Below, in pieces: positions 17,081 through 26,400 of a stretch of 46,532 nucleotides of DNA (within the stretch, counting starts at the first letter, position 1; every line of letters begins with the position of its first letter). This DNA is from Phycisphaeraceae bacterium (lineage in GTDB: Bacteria; Planctomycetota; Phycisphaerae; Phycisphaerales; Phycisphaeraceae). The stretch lies in the NCBI GenBank assembly GCA_028284155.1, contig JANQSF010000068.1, positions 1-46,532 of the forward strand, read 5' to 3'. Made by a program: the position numbers and the translations under genes. The notes below the pieces were generated by a model. That model worked only from the letters and a program-made list of their open reading frames with translations, was not told the origin of the DNA and made no database searches.

Positions 17081-17110
17081 ATTGTAGTGACGGGTCGAAC
17101 CAGCGACCAA
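17081..17110 (-). promoter_or_regulatory. Candidate promoter of nuoB-nuoC
   Basis: On the minus strand TTGGTC (17110-17105) and TACAAT (17086-17081) lie 18 nt apart; the -10 matches 5/6, the -35 only 3/6. Leader about 35 nt. Confidence 0.4.
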
Positions 17111-17120
17111 CGCCCGGGAC

Positions 17121-18431
17121 TTACCATTCGCTGGCTGGGTCGCGGCGGGCCAGGTCATTCTTACGGATCTGGTCGAGCGATTCGAGCAACGCCTCGGGGC
17201 CGCCCTTCATCAGGCCGGCCGTTGCGACCTTCTCGCCCTTGTCGTTGAGGATGACGAGCGTCGGGAATCCGCGGATGCTGTACATGTCAGCGATCTGGTT
17301 GTGGGCTTTGAGCAGTTTCGGGTCTTTGCCCTTGCCGTCCTTGGGCAGGTCGAGATCGACGACAACGAGGTAGCGCTTGGCATACTCCTGAAATAGCTCG
17401 GTGTCGTAGATCTCCTTCTTGAGCTTCTGGCAGAACTCCGAATTGTTGACATCGGTAAAGCTCAGGAGCGTGAAACGGCGTTGGGCGACGCTGATCGCGC
17501 GGGCCTTTTTGAAGTCGGTCAGCCACTCGCCCTTGTACGGGACCTGAGGCAGCTTGCCGCGCATCTGGCGCATGACAGGCGTGAGATTGGCTGCGCTGAA
17601 CGCGAACATCTTGTGCGCAATCGTGTCCTTGACCGGGTCCCACAAGACAAGTTGGAGCGGCACCTCGGTCAGGGCGTGTTTCTTGATGAACTTGGACAGG
17701 AAGTACGCGTCCGGCGACGGGTCGACCGGGTCAGGCCAACTCTGTTTGGTCACCGCAAGACTGACCTCAGCGAACTGCTTGAACTGGGCGTTGCCCAACA
17801 GGAAACTGACCTTCTTCTTTTGATCCGGCGTCGGGTTCTTGGTCAGGACGATCAACAAAGCGACCTGGTGTTCCTTGGCGTACGCCTGCGCCTTGGTCAG
17901 GCTGTCGATGGTCTTGAGTTGGGTGGGATCAGGTCGTTCCTCGGCGATGCGCTTGCAGAATTTCAGCCAGGTGCGGGGAGCACCTTTCGGCTCCTCCTTG
18001 CGGAGTTTGGCGTCGTCGTAGCTGGCGCGGGCCAATTCCTGACCTTCGGGGTTCAGGAACAGGACTGTCGGCGCGAGTTTGATTGCGTACTTCTCTTTCA
18101 GCTCGCGTTGATAGCGTTTGATCGTTGGGCTGGTGCGTTGGTTCGGGTCGAAATCGACCTTCATCATCATGACGTTTTCTTCAGCCCAACTGAGGAACAT
18201 GGCCGTGTCCATGACGTCCTTGTCGAGCTTCTCACACCAGTCTTCGCCGGTGATCTTGAAGTAGATCAAGATCACCTTGTCCTGTTTCTTGGCCAACGCC
18301 TGCACCTGCGGCCAATACGTCATCCAGGGGTCCTTGCCGCGCTTGCCCGGCTGAGCGAGTGCGGGGACGGCGGCCAGCATCGGCATGACGGCGGCGAGCG
18401 CGAAAGCGACCATTCGGCGGGAAAGGGGCAT
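17121..18431 (-). CDS. Exported protein with two thioredoxin-like domains lacking CxxC
   Basis: 436 aa. The ATG at 18431 has GAGG 7 nt upstream. A signal peptide (residues 1-26, ending A-L-A-Q) directs export. The N-terminal thioredoxin fold (~35-170) has I-T-G-E-D-W-C-E-K-L-D-K where the redox motif should be: only Cys66, with Leu in place of the second Cys. The C-terminal fold (~310-430) has F-T-D-V-N-N-S-E-F-C-Q-K-L (Cys334 alone) and the cis-Pro loop R-G-F-P-T-L-V-I-L. It resembles thioredoxin_7/SoxW-like planctomycete proteins. Without CxxC it is unlikely to be a dithiol oxidoreductase; a chaperone-like or monothiol role is inferred. It overlaps no neighbour and is divergent from the glycosyltransferase gene. 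Confidence 0.88.
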   Translation of the reverse strand: MPLSRRMVAFALAAVMPMLAAVPALAQPGKRGKDPWMTYWPQVQALAKKQDKVILIYFKITGEDWCEKLDKDVMDTAMFLSWAEENVMMMKVDFDPNQRTSPTIKRYQRELKEKYAIKLAPTVLFLNPEGQELARASYDDAKLRKEEPKGAPRTWLKFCKRIAEERPDPTQLKTIDSLTKAQAYAKEHQVALLIVLTKNPTPDQKKKVSFLLGNAQFKQFAEVSLAVTKQSWPDPVDPSPDAYFLSKFIKKHALTEVPLQLVLWDPVKDTIAHKMFAFSAANLTPVMRQMRGKLPQVPYKGEWLTDFKKARAISVAQRRFTLLSFTDVNNSEFCQKLKKEIYDTELFQEYAKRYLVVVDLDLPKDGKGKDPKLLKAHNQIADMYSIRGFPTLVILNDKGEKVATAGLMKGGPEALLESLDQIRKNDLARRDPASEW

Positions 18432-18494
18432 GAATCATCCTCAGATCGGAGCAAAGGCGGGCGAGGGCGCGGCCGAGTCTCGACCGCACGCGGG

Positions 18495-18500
18495 ATTATA
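18495..18500 (-). promoter_or_regulatory. Perfect -10 box upstream of the thioredoxin-fold gene
   Basis: Exact TATAAT on the minus strand, 57-65 nt before the ATG. The -35 region is poor (best TCGAAC at 16 nt spacing), so activation by a regulator is possible. Confidence 0.45.
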
Positions 18501-18660
18501 CGGCCAATCGGCGACCGTTCGACGACGCGGCCGACCTATCAGCAGATCGACGCTGCGCCACGCGGCCTTGAGCACCCGCCCGATTCATTGACCGATACAC
18601 TTACGGGCGAATCGGCGTTGCATGTTGTGTCGTGCAGACGCCGGCTGCGGCAGGTCAATG

Positions 18661-20598
18661 ATGGCTGATGAAAAGGATCAACCCGAGGTGAACGACTCGC
18701 CGCCACCGTCGCGGCCGGAGTCCCCGATTTCAGATCAAGCGAAGCCGGCCCGTTACGACCTGCGCACGGCGGGGTCGGGCATTGAACACTTGGCCGGCGA
18801 CTTGGAGCGTCCCGGTCGTCGATCGCGCTTTTCACCACCCCGACGCCGAGGGTCGGTCGGAACGTGGGCTGTTCTGCTGGGCTGCCTGCTGCTGGCTCTG
18901 CCCGCGTTGATCGTGCAATTGAACGTGGGCGATGTGGTCGACGCGGACGAGGCTCGCACGATCGCGACATCCGTCCATGCCTGGCAGCGTCTGCACGACC
19001 CCGACAAGCCCGACCGGTTCCAGACCGACCGGTACGCGCCGTTCCTGAACGGTCAGGAACGGTTCGACATCCTGCCCGGCACGACCTGGACGCACTTCGC
19101 GGGGCTGGCCGTCGCGCGACTGGGGGGCGAAGCCGATTCGATCGACACGCTCGTCCTGCGGACGCGGTCTGTCTCGGTCGTCTGCGCCCTGCTGGTCATC
19201 GCGGCCGTGTTCTGGACGGGCTACGCAATTGGGGGGATCAAGACCGGCGCATTCTCGGCACTGATCTGCGCGTCGCTGCCGATCGTGTTGTGGCACGGGC
19301 GGATCGCTTCGACGCCGATCGTACACAGCGCCTGGGCGATGCTCGCGATCGCGGCGGCGGTTTGGGCGATCCGTCCGCTTCGGCCCGCCCCGTCGGTCGA
19401 ACGCCAGTTCATCGGATGGCTGTTGTGCGGGCTGGCGATCGGCGCGGCGTTGCTCACGGTCGGTCTCATCGGCCTGCTCACGACGATCGTGCCCATCGTC
19501 CTGCTGCTGGTCATGTGTCCCGGCCGAACGAGCCACATGCTCGGGTTGCTCGCCGCGTCGTTGATCGCCCTGCTGCTGATCCTGCCTTGGGCGCTTTTCG
19601 CGCACGATCACGACCCGGAAGCGTGGGGGCACTGGTTGGCCCCGTTCGACCAACCTTTTGCGCTGAGCCTGCCGGGACTGGGCGAGCAGATCGTTTCGCG
19701 TTTCGGTCTTCTGCTGCTCGCGCTGCTGCCGTGGACGCTCTGGCTGATCGGCGCATTCGTTCAACCGTTCAGTACGTCGTCGGTCGGCGTACGGACACGC
19801 ATGTTCCTCGGCTGGGCGTGGTTCATTTATATGGGTCTGCTATTCCTGCTCCTGCCCGTCGAGAGCGGCGTTGGCGCCGCCCTGCCCGTGCTGCCTGTGA
19901 CCGCCGTATTGATCGGACAATTGTTCCGCCAGTACTCCGACCTCGCGGCGGAGGGTCGGTATGCGCGCTTCTGGCGTTGGCTGCGTTGGCCGCACTTGGC
20001 TGTGCTGCTGTTCGTCTCCGGCCTCGTACCGGCAGCGATCTACGCGCAGCCTTGGCTGCTGGAAAACACGACCCTGTCACGCCCGGTGTTCGGCTCGATG
20101 CCCGATTGGTTTATCGTCGGCCTGATCGGCGTGCTGATGCTTGTGTTGGGGCTGAGCATTCACTGGATGAACCGGCAGCACCCCGGCCTGGTGGTCGCCA
20201 GTTGGTCGGTCTGGGTGCTCGGGCTGATGACGACGCTGTTGCTGCCGATCTCTCAAGGCGATTGGCTGCAGAACCCCATGCGGTACGACGCGGCCTGGCT
20301 GAACGCGCACACCGACGACGCGCCAACCTACTGGCTCGTCGAACCGAGCGACGCGAGCAACCGCATCGAGCCTGACCCGTTTCTCATGCTGTACGGCGAT
20401 CGGCCGTTCAAGACAATCGCCACGTCGCAACTGCACCATGTCGACGACGAGGTGGAGTCGTTCTATTACGTCGTCGGGCCGACCCGGCCGGGCAACCCGC
20501 CGGACGCATCGCTGACCGAAATGGCGGAACTGGCCGACTCCGGCCTGACCCTTTGGCGGTACGGCCCGCGAGCCAAGTCGGCGCGGACGGCGCCTTGA
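18661..20598 (+). CDS. GT-C family membrane glycosyltransferase (ArnT/PMT-like)
   Basis: 645 aa from the ATG at 18661, with AGG 6 nt upstream; an ATG directly before it, at 18658, is possible. A cytoplasmic hydrophilic N-terminus (~65 residues) is followed by about 11-12 hydrophobic segments. After the first helix comes V-D-A-D-E-A-R-T (D94-D96-E97), matching the Asp-Glu motif in the first periplasmic loop of GT-C enzymes that use polyprenyl-phosphate sugars. Trp/Pro-rich membrane loops and a soluble C-terminal domain fit the ArnT/PMT type. Acceptor unknown. The thiamine gene follows after 18 nt, probably cotranscribed without a functional link. Confidence 0.8.
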   Translation: MADEKDQPEVNDSPPPSRPESPISDQAKPARYDLRTAGSGIEHLAGDLERPGRRSRFSPPRRRGSVGTWAVLLGCLLLALPALIVQLNVGDVVDADEARTIATSVHAWQRLHDPDKPDRFQTDRYAPFLNGQERFDILPGTTWTHFAGLAVARLGGEADSIDTLVLRTRSVSVVCALLVIAAVFWTGYAIGGIKTGAFSALICASLPIVLWHGRIASTPIVHSAWAMLAIAAAVWAIRPLRPAPSVERQFIGWLLCGLAIGAALLTVGLIGLLTTIVPIVLLLVMCPGRTSHMLGLLAASLIALLLILPWALFAHDHDPEAWGHWLAPFDQPFALSLPGLGEQIVSRFGLLLLALLPWTLWLIGAFVQPFSTSSVGVRTRMFLGWAWFIYMGLLFLLLPVESGVGAALPVLPVTAVLIGQLFRQYSDLAAEGRYARFWRWLRWPHLAVLLFVSGLVPAAIYAQPWLLENTTLSRPVFGSMPDWFIVGLIGVLMLVLGLSIHWMNRQHPGLVVASWSVWVLGLMTTLLLPISQGDWLQNPMRYDAAWLNAHTDDAPTYWLVEPSDASNRIEPDPFLMLYGDRPFKTIATSQLHHVDDEVESFYYVVGPTRPGNPPDASLTEMAELADSGLTLWRYGPRAKSARTAP

Positions 20599-20616
20599 GC
20601 CGCTACCATCGGCCAG

Positions 20617-21681
20617 ATGGCCAACGTCTTGCGCATCCTCGACGCCAACGCCAACCGGGCGCGCGAAGCGCTGCGCGTCATGGAAGAAGCGGCGCGTTTC
20701 CTGTTGAACGACACCGCGCTCGCGGCAGACGTCAAGCAGTTGCGCCACGACCTGGCGTCGTGCCTGTCGGCGGTGTTGCAAGGCATCGGGCAGCGCGATA
20801 CCGAAAACGATGTCGGCACATCGATCACGACCGAGTCAGAGGCCGAACGGGCTTGTGTTGCGGACGTTGTGATCGCCGCGGGCAAACGTCTCTCCGAGGC
20901 GTTGCGCGCGATTGAGGAGTACGGCAAGACGATCGTTGAGGTCGAAGGCTGCGCCGCGTTGCCGACGAAAGTCGAACGGTTGCGCTACCGCGGCTACACG
21001 CTCGAACAACGGCTGGCGCTCGCCTTGCGGCATGCGACTCCCTCGCAATGGTCGTTTTGTCTGCTGCTCACCCAATCGCTTTGCACGCACCATGGCTGGG
21101 ATGCCGTGCTCGAACAAGCCCTTGAAGCCGGCGCGGACTGCGTGCAGGTCCGTGAGAAGTCGCTGGCGTCCGGCGAGTTTGCTGAGTACGCTCGCGAGGT
21201 CGTCACCCGGTGTCGCGGTCGGGCGGCGGTAATCGTCAACGATCGGCCCGACGTTGCGATGCTTGTGGGCGCCGACGGTGTACACATCGGTCAGAACGAC
21301 TTGAGTTGCCGCGACGCGCGCCGGCTGTTCGGCCGACAGTTGATAGTGGGGGTCAGCACGAGTTGTCTTAAACAGGCTGAGCAAGCGCAGGCTGACGGGG
21401 CGGACTACTGCGGCGTTGGCCCGATGTTCGAAACGGCGACCAAGCACAAGGACGTGATCGTCGGGCCCGCGTACCTGCGCGAGTATGTGGCTTGGGGCGG
21501 GCTGCCGCATCTGGCGATCGGCGGGATCAGCCCGGGGAATGTCAACGAACTCGTCGAAGCGGGCGTGCGCGGCGTCGCGGTCAGCGGGGCGGTGTGTGGG
21601 GCACGCGAGCCGGGAGCCGTCGTTGAATCAATTCTTGCGCCTATGCGCCGGGCGACTGAAGTCGCCCAGCCTGCGCGGTGA
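20617..21681 (+). CDS. thiE: Thiamine phosphate synthase with N-terminal ThiD2-like domain
   Basis: 354 aa. The N-terminal ~135 residues start R-I-L-D-A-N-A-N-R-A-R-E-A-L-R-V, the signature of the ThiD2-type helical domain found fused to ThiE in cyanobacteria and others and reported as an HMP-phosphate kinase. The C-terminal TIM-barrel ThiE has C-V-Q-V-R-E-K, V-N-D-R-P-D-V-A, D-G-V-H-I-G-Q, G-P-M-F-E-T-A-T-K and A-I-G-G-I. It joins HMP-PP and HET-P to thiamine phosphate. The last codons run through a GGGCGAC/GTCGCCC hairpin repeat, so the tail after A-P-M-R-R is probably acquired. It converges with the sulfatase gene, 22 nt apart. Confidence 0.95.
   Translation: MANVLRILDANANRAREALRVMEEAARFLLNDTALAADVKQLRHDLASCLSAVLQGIGQRDTENDVGTSITTESEAERACVADVVIAAGKRLSEALRAIEEYGKTIVEVEGCAALPTKVERLRYRGYTLEQRLALALRHATPSQWSFCLLLTQSLCTHHGWDAVLEQALEAGADCVQVREKSLASGEFAEYAREVVTRCRGRAAVIVNDRPDVAMLVGADGVHIGQNDLSCRDARRLFGRQLIVGVSTSCLKQAEQAQADGADYCGVGPMFETATKHKDVIVGPAYLREYVAWGGLPHLAIGGISPGNVNELVEAGVRGVAVSGAVCGAREPGAVVESILAPMRRATEVAQPAR
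21650..21667. repeat. Perfect hairpin inside the 3' end of thiE
   Basis: GGGCGAC-TGAA-GTCGCCC, 7-bp perfect stem, ending 14 nt before the thiE stop. It may act as a bidirectional transcription block between the convergent thiE and sulfatase genes, or be an inserted repeat. Confidence 0.55.
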
Positions 21682-21703
21682 GGCGCAAAGCTCGCTTGCC
21701 CAA

Positions 21704-23209
21704 TCAGCGATTCTTCTGCGTTTCGTACCGTTTGCGCATCGCTTCGATGTCCAGCGGCTTTTGCGTTCGGCGGCTCCACCACTCGTGAGCACGCTTCGGG
21801 TCGTGCTTCGCGTTGGGCGTGGGCATCCGCGCGCCGACGCGCTGCCGCCACTCGGCCAACATGCCGCGCATCTGCTTCACACGCCGCGGCATCGTCGACG
21901 CCAGATCGACCTGTTCGCCAAGGTCTTTCGACAGGTCGTACAGCTCGAACCGACTGTCGGCCGACGTCGGGCCAAACCACTCGATCAGCTTGTAGTTGCC
22001 CGCACGGATCGCCCCACCGGGGATCGAGTGGTGATAGTGCGGGTAGTGAAAGTAGATTGCGTCGCGCGGCAGATTCGCTTGCGCGTTCTTCAGCAGCGGC
22101 GTCATGTCCGCCCCGTCGATCGGCTGCTTCGGCGGCTTGCCGCCCCCCATCGTCGTGAACGTCGGCAGCAGGTCGGCCGTCGTCGTCGGCTCGTCACACA
22201 CCGACCCCGGTTTCACCACGCCCGGCCAACGCACAATCATCGGCACGCGGATGCCGCCTTCGTACAACGTCCCTTTTTCGTCGCGCAGCGGGGAGTTCGT
22301 CGATACGACCTCGCCCACGCCGGTGTAGATCTTCCTCAGCCCGCCGTTGTCGCTCGTGAAGACGACGATGGTGTTCTTCGTCAAATCAAGTTCGTCCAGC
22401 CGCTCCATGATTCGGCCAACTGTGCCGTCAAGGTCTTCGACCATCGCCGCGTAGGCTGGGTTGTTCACGCCTTCTTTCGGCTTTTTCTTCTCTTGATACT
22501 TCTTGAGTGTGTCGGGACGCGCCTCAATCCGGATGTGAACGCTGTGGTGTGACAGTGTTACAAACCACGGCCGGTCTTTGTGCTGCTCGATGAAGTAGAG
22601 CGTCTGATCGGTCAGCAGGTCGATCTTCTTCGGGCCGGGGGCATTCGCCGACCGGCCGTGCTCCCGCTGCCACTTCTTGAAGTCGGCCCCGAGTTGATAC
22701 GTCGTGACGTCGTAGCCCCACTTGTCCGGCTGCTGGTCGCGGCCCCAGCCCAAGTGCCACTTGCCAAAGTAGCCGGTCGCGTAGCCGGCATCTTTCAGGA
22801 CATGGCCCGGCGTGCGGATGCCCGGCTGAAGGTAGTGCTCGATCTTGGGTACGACCAACTTCTCGAACGGCCGCCAATGACCGGGGATGAAGTCCGTAAT
22901 CGCGGTGCGGGCGGAGTACTGCCCCGTCTGGATTGTCGATCGCGTCGAAGAACAGACCGGCGTCGCGGCATAGAAGTCGGTGAACTTGACGCCCTGCGAC
23001 GCCAACCGGTCGATGTTCGGCGTGTCGTGGAAGGCGTGGCCGTAGCACGCGACGTCGGGCCAACCCATATCGTCAACGAGGATGAACAGGATGTTGGGGC
23101 GGTCGGCCGCGAGTGTCGAGCGGCTCACAATGCCGACGAGCACCAGCATCAGGGCAATCACCCGAAGGCGGCGGACGCTCGACGCGTGGAAACAGATTCG
23201 GGCTGTCAT
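21704..23209 (-). CDS. Exported sulfatase (arylsulfatase A-like)
   Basis: 501 aa. The ATG at 23209 has GGAGAG 6 nt upstream. A signal peptide of ~35 residues (ending T-L-A-A) indicates export. Family motifs are N-I-L-F-I-L-V-D-D-M-G-W (metal Asp pair), T-P-N-I-D-R-L-A, the active-site region V-C-S-S-T-R-S-T-I-Q-T-G with Cys86 as the formylglycine precursor and Arg90, Y-F-G-K-W-H-L-G and F-T-S-D-N-G-G. The canonical motif is C-x-[PA]-x-R; Ser occupies the third position here. It probably hydrolyses sulfate esters of exogenous sulfated polysaccharide. No formylglycine-generating enzyme or second sulfatase is in the window. Confidence 0.93.
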   Translation of the reverse strand: MTARICFHASSVRRLRVIALMLVLVGIVSRSTLAADRPNILFILVDDMGWPDVACYGHAFHDTPNIDRLASQGVKFTDFYAATPVCSSTRSTIQTGQYSARTAITDFIPGHWRPFEKLVVPKIEHYLQPGIRTPGHVLKDAGYATGYFGKWHLGWGRDQQPDKWGYDVTTYQLGADFKKWQREHGRSANAPGPKKIDLLTDQTLYFIEQHKDRPWFVTLSHHSVHIRIEARPDTLKKYQEKKKPKEGVNNPAYAAMVEDLDGTVGRIMERLDELDLTKNTIVVFTSDNGGLRKIYTGVGEVVSTNSPLRDEKGTLYEGGIRVPMIVRWPGVVKPGSVCDEPTTTADLLPTFTTMGGGKPPKQPIDGADMTPLLKNAQANLPRDAIYFHYPHYHHSIPGGAIRAGNYKLIEWFGPTSADSRFELYDLSKDLGEQVDLASTMPRRVKQMRGMLAEWRQRVGARMPTPNAKHDPKRAHEWWSRRTQKPLDIEAMRKRYETQKNR

Positions 23210-23295
23210 CGTGGCTCTCCGAACGGTCAGTTTCGACGCGGCGGAAGTACCGCGTAAACGCTCATCCTACCCAAACCTGCGTGCCCGGTGGCCGG

Positions 23296-23301
23296 TATAC
23301 T
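23296..23301 (+). promoter_or_regulatory. Candidate -10 box for the LEPR-XLL gene
   Basis: TATACT (5/6) in the 259-nt divergent spacer; no acceptable -35 is found. It would give a leader of about 160 nt. Weak call. Confidence 0.3.
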
Positions 23302-23468
23302 TAGACCTGCGATGCACCGCATCGTCCCGCCGAACGATCGGCCGCGACGCCAGACGCCACCCAATAAGACAGGGGACTCAGCGCCAGGCCGCGTACGCCC
23401 CCCGTTGCGGGTCTTGTTTCATCGCATCCCGACGACCGCACCACCGCCGACGGATTGGAGACGCACCG

Positions 23469-26400
23469 ATGCCACGACGTGACTGGTTCATCCACCGAGC
23501 CCGCCGACTGCTGACCCGCTGGAACGACAACCGTGCTTCACGCCGACAACGACGCCCCGTCGGCCGACCACTTGTCGAGCCGATGGAGCAGCGCGTCCTG
23601 CTCGCCGCCACAGTCATCAACCCCGTCGGTGAAGTCAACACGCCCGAAGACACACCCACATCCGTCGACCTGTCGCAGGTGTTTGACGACCCCGACTTCA
23701 CCGGCAGCCTCGTGCTATTTGACACCGTGCCCATCGCAGTCGACGACAATCAGGACGGCGTGACAGACCGGTTCGTCGAAGACTACATCGCCGAGCTGTT
23801 CGATGACCTCGTGCCGGGCACGGTCAACAACTTCCTCAACTACGCGAACAACACCGCCACAAACGGCGGGAACTTCGTCAACAACTTCGTTCATCGCTCG
23901 ATCCCGGGCTTCGTCATCCAGCTTGGGGCGTTTTTCGAAGACCCAAATGACGGCGTATTCACAGCGATTGACGTACCCACCGACGCTCCGATCGTCAACG
24001 AGTTTGCCAATCACGCGATTCTCGACGGCATCGAAGCCGAGACGGTCGGCGGCACGGGCACGGTACAACTGCCGGCAGGCACGGACCTGAGTCAGGTCGC
24101 AATCGGCAACCGCATCCGGCTCATCGGTGTTGACGAAGGCCTGTTCGAACCGGGCAGCACTGTGACCCTCCTGGATTTCTATGAGATCAGTGCAATCGAC
24201 GACGCCAACGACACATTGACGGTGATCCGCCGAACACCGGACGCCAATGCGGACCCCGTGCCGATCGTCTTCACTCAGTCGTTTGTCGACATTGATTGGT
24301 TCATCATCCCCGACGTGAACGTCCGTGGCACACTATCACCACCGAAGCAGGCTGGGAACCCCGACAGCGCCACCTCCGGTGTTTTTGTCAATCTCGACAA
24401 CAACGCCGACAACCTTGACATTCAGAACCAGGGCTTTGCCGCGTTTGGCCGAGTCCGTCCGCAAGACCTGCCCGTCGTCGACGCGATCGCCGCCCTGTCA
24501 CGCGTCAATGCCGGCGGCGCTTTCACCACATTGCCCGTCAACAACTTCGACTTCACGTTGAACGACCGCGACGATCTGGTCCTCTTCAACAACATCACGC
24601 AGATCCCCGAATTGACGGTTCAGATCGTCAACAACTCCAACCCCGGTTTGGGCACGGTTGTGTTGATCGACGGCGAGGTGCAGTTCACGCCCGACCTGAA
24701 CGAGACCGGCTCGACCGAGGTCACCGTGCGAGCCACCGACATCGACGGCAACTTCGTCGAAGACACGATCACGTTCACTGTCGACCCGATGGACGACCCG
24801 CTCGTGACGCAGCCGGACGAGGACTCGGTGTTCCAGGACACGCCGATCACAATCGACGTGCTCAACAACGACTCCGACGTCGACAACATCATCGACCCGA
24901 CGACGGTCACCATCGTCGATCAGCCGGACAACGGCGATGTCGAGGTCGACCCGGTCACCGGCGAGGTCACGTACACGCCGGACCCCGGCTTCGTCGGGCA
25001 GGATACGTTCACTTACACTGTTGAAAACGACGCGCAGATCGTCAGCGACGAGACGCTGGTGACGGTCAATGTGATCGACGAGAACTCGTTGGGCGTTGCC
25101 GACCAGCAGAACCGGTTCGAGGCGACGATCGGCGGCGTAGACGTGACCATACAACTGCGCGGCGAAGGTCAGGCCGAGGTGTTCGACATCGGGCAGGACC
25201 GGGTCGACCTGGTCATGACCGGGACAAGCGGCTCGACGAACTTGACCATCACGACGCGCGGCGGCGAATTGAATGTGAGGAACATCACGGCCGACGGGTC
25301 GGTGAAGTCGATCCAGGGCAGGACAACGAACATCGTGGACGAGGGTGATGTGATCATCGCGGGCACGATCGGCCAACTGACGCTGAACAACGTGGCCGCG
25401 AACCACTTGTTCATGTTCGGCCCGCGCGACAGCGACCGCGACGCGGTCCGCATCACGCTCAATCTCGTCAGCGACCTGACGATCATGTCGGACACACCGA
25501 TCAATCAACTGACCGTGACCGACTGGCAGGACACGGATGAAGAAGCAGACCTGATCAAGGCCCCGTCGATCGGCCGACTCCAGTTGCGCGGCGACCGGCG
25601 GAACGACGACATCAACGGCGACTTCCCGGTGAGCCTGATGCTGGACGGCAGCGACGGCGCACGGCAGACGCTGGCCAATGTCAGCATCGCCGGCGACGTG
25701 GACGACGACACGCTGATCAACTGGGACATCACCGGCGACGTCGGAACGGTGCGGATTGACGGCTTGATCGACGGCTTCCGTATGACCGTCGCTAGTGAGG
25801 TGCGATCTATGCGGCTCGGCTCGCTGGTGGACGCCGAGTTTGATCTTGACGAACTGGGCACGTTCCAGGCCATCGAATGGAACGTCGGCGAACTGAACGC
25901 GAACAGCGCACGGACGATTCGGACGACCGGCGTCCGCAACGGCCCGGTCGGCCACGCGAACAACGTCACCTTCAACATCGGTCAGCCGGGCAACGACGGC
26001 ACGGCGATCTCGACGGCCAGCTTTGCGGGCGGCGCGTTCAACACGGCGTTCAATGTCAACGGCGACGTCAACCGGCTGGACTTCAAGGGTGACCTGTCCG
26101 GTGTCAACGTCGTGATCATGAGCGAGTTGAAGAACTTCCGTGCCGGTGAGGCCGACTCTTTGAACATCCAGGCCGACGTGGTCGGCAACGTGCAGTTGAC
26201 CGACTGGGAAGGCGGTAGCCTGACGGCCGACAGCGCCAGGTCGATCCAGACCCGCGGCGATCGTGGCTCTGACAACCCCGGCAACATGAGCAACGTGACG
26301 GTCACGCTGAACGACCCGACGGCGCGGCAGGTCTTCAGCACGATCCGTGCGGGAGGCGGCGTCGAGAATAACCTGACGCTCAACATCACTGGCGAGGGCG

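Noticed and set aside
23082..23468. N-terminal extension of the LEPR-XLL frame
   Set aside because: Overlaps the sulfatase start on the other strand; the LEPR-XLL-like start fits the ATG at 23469.
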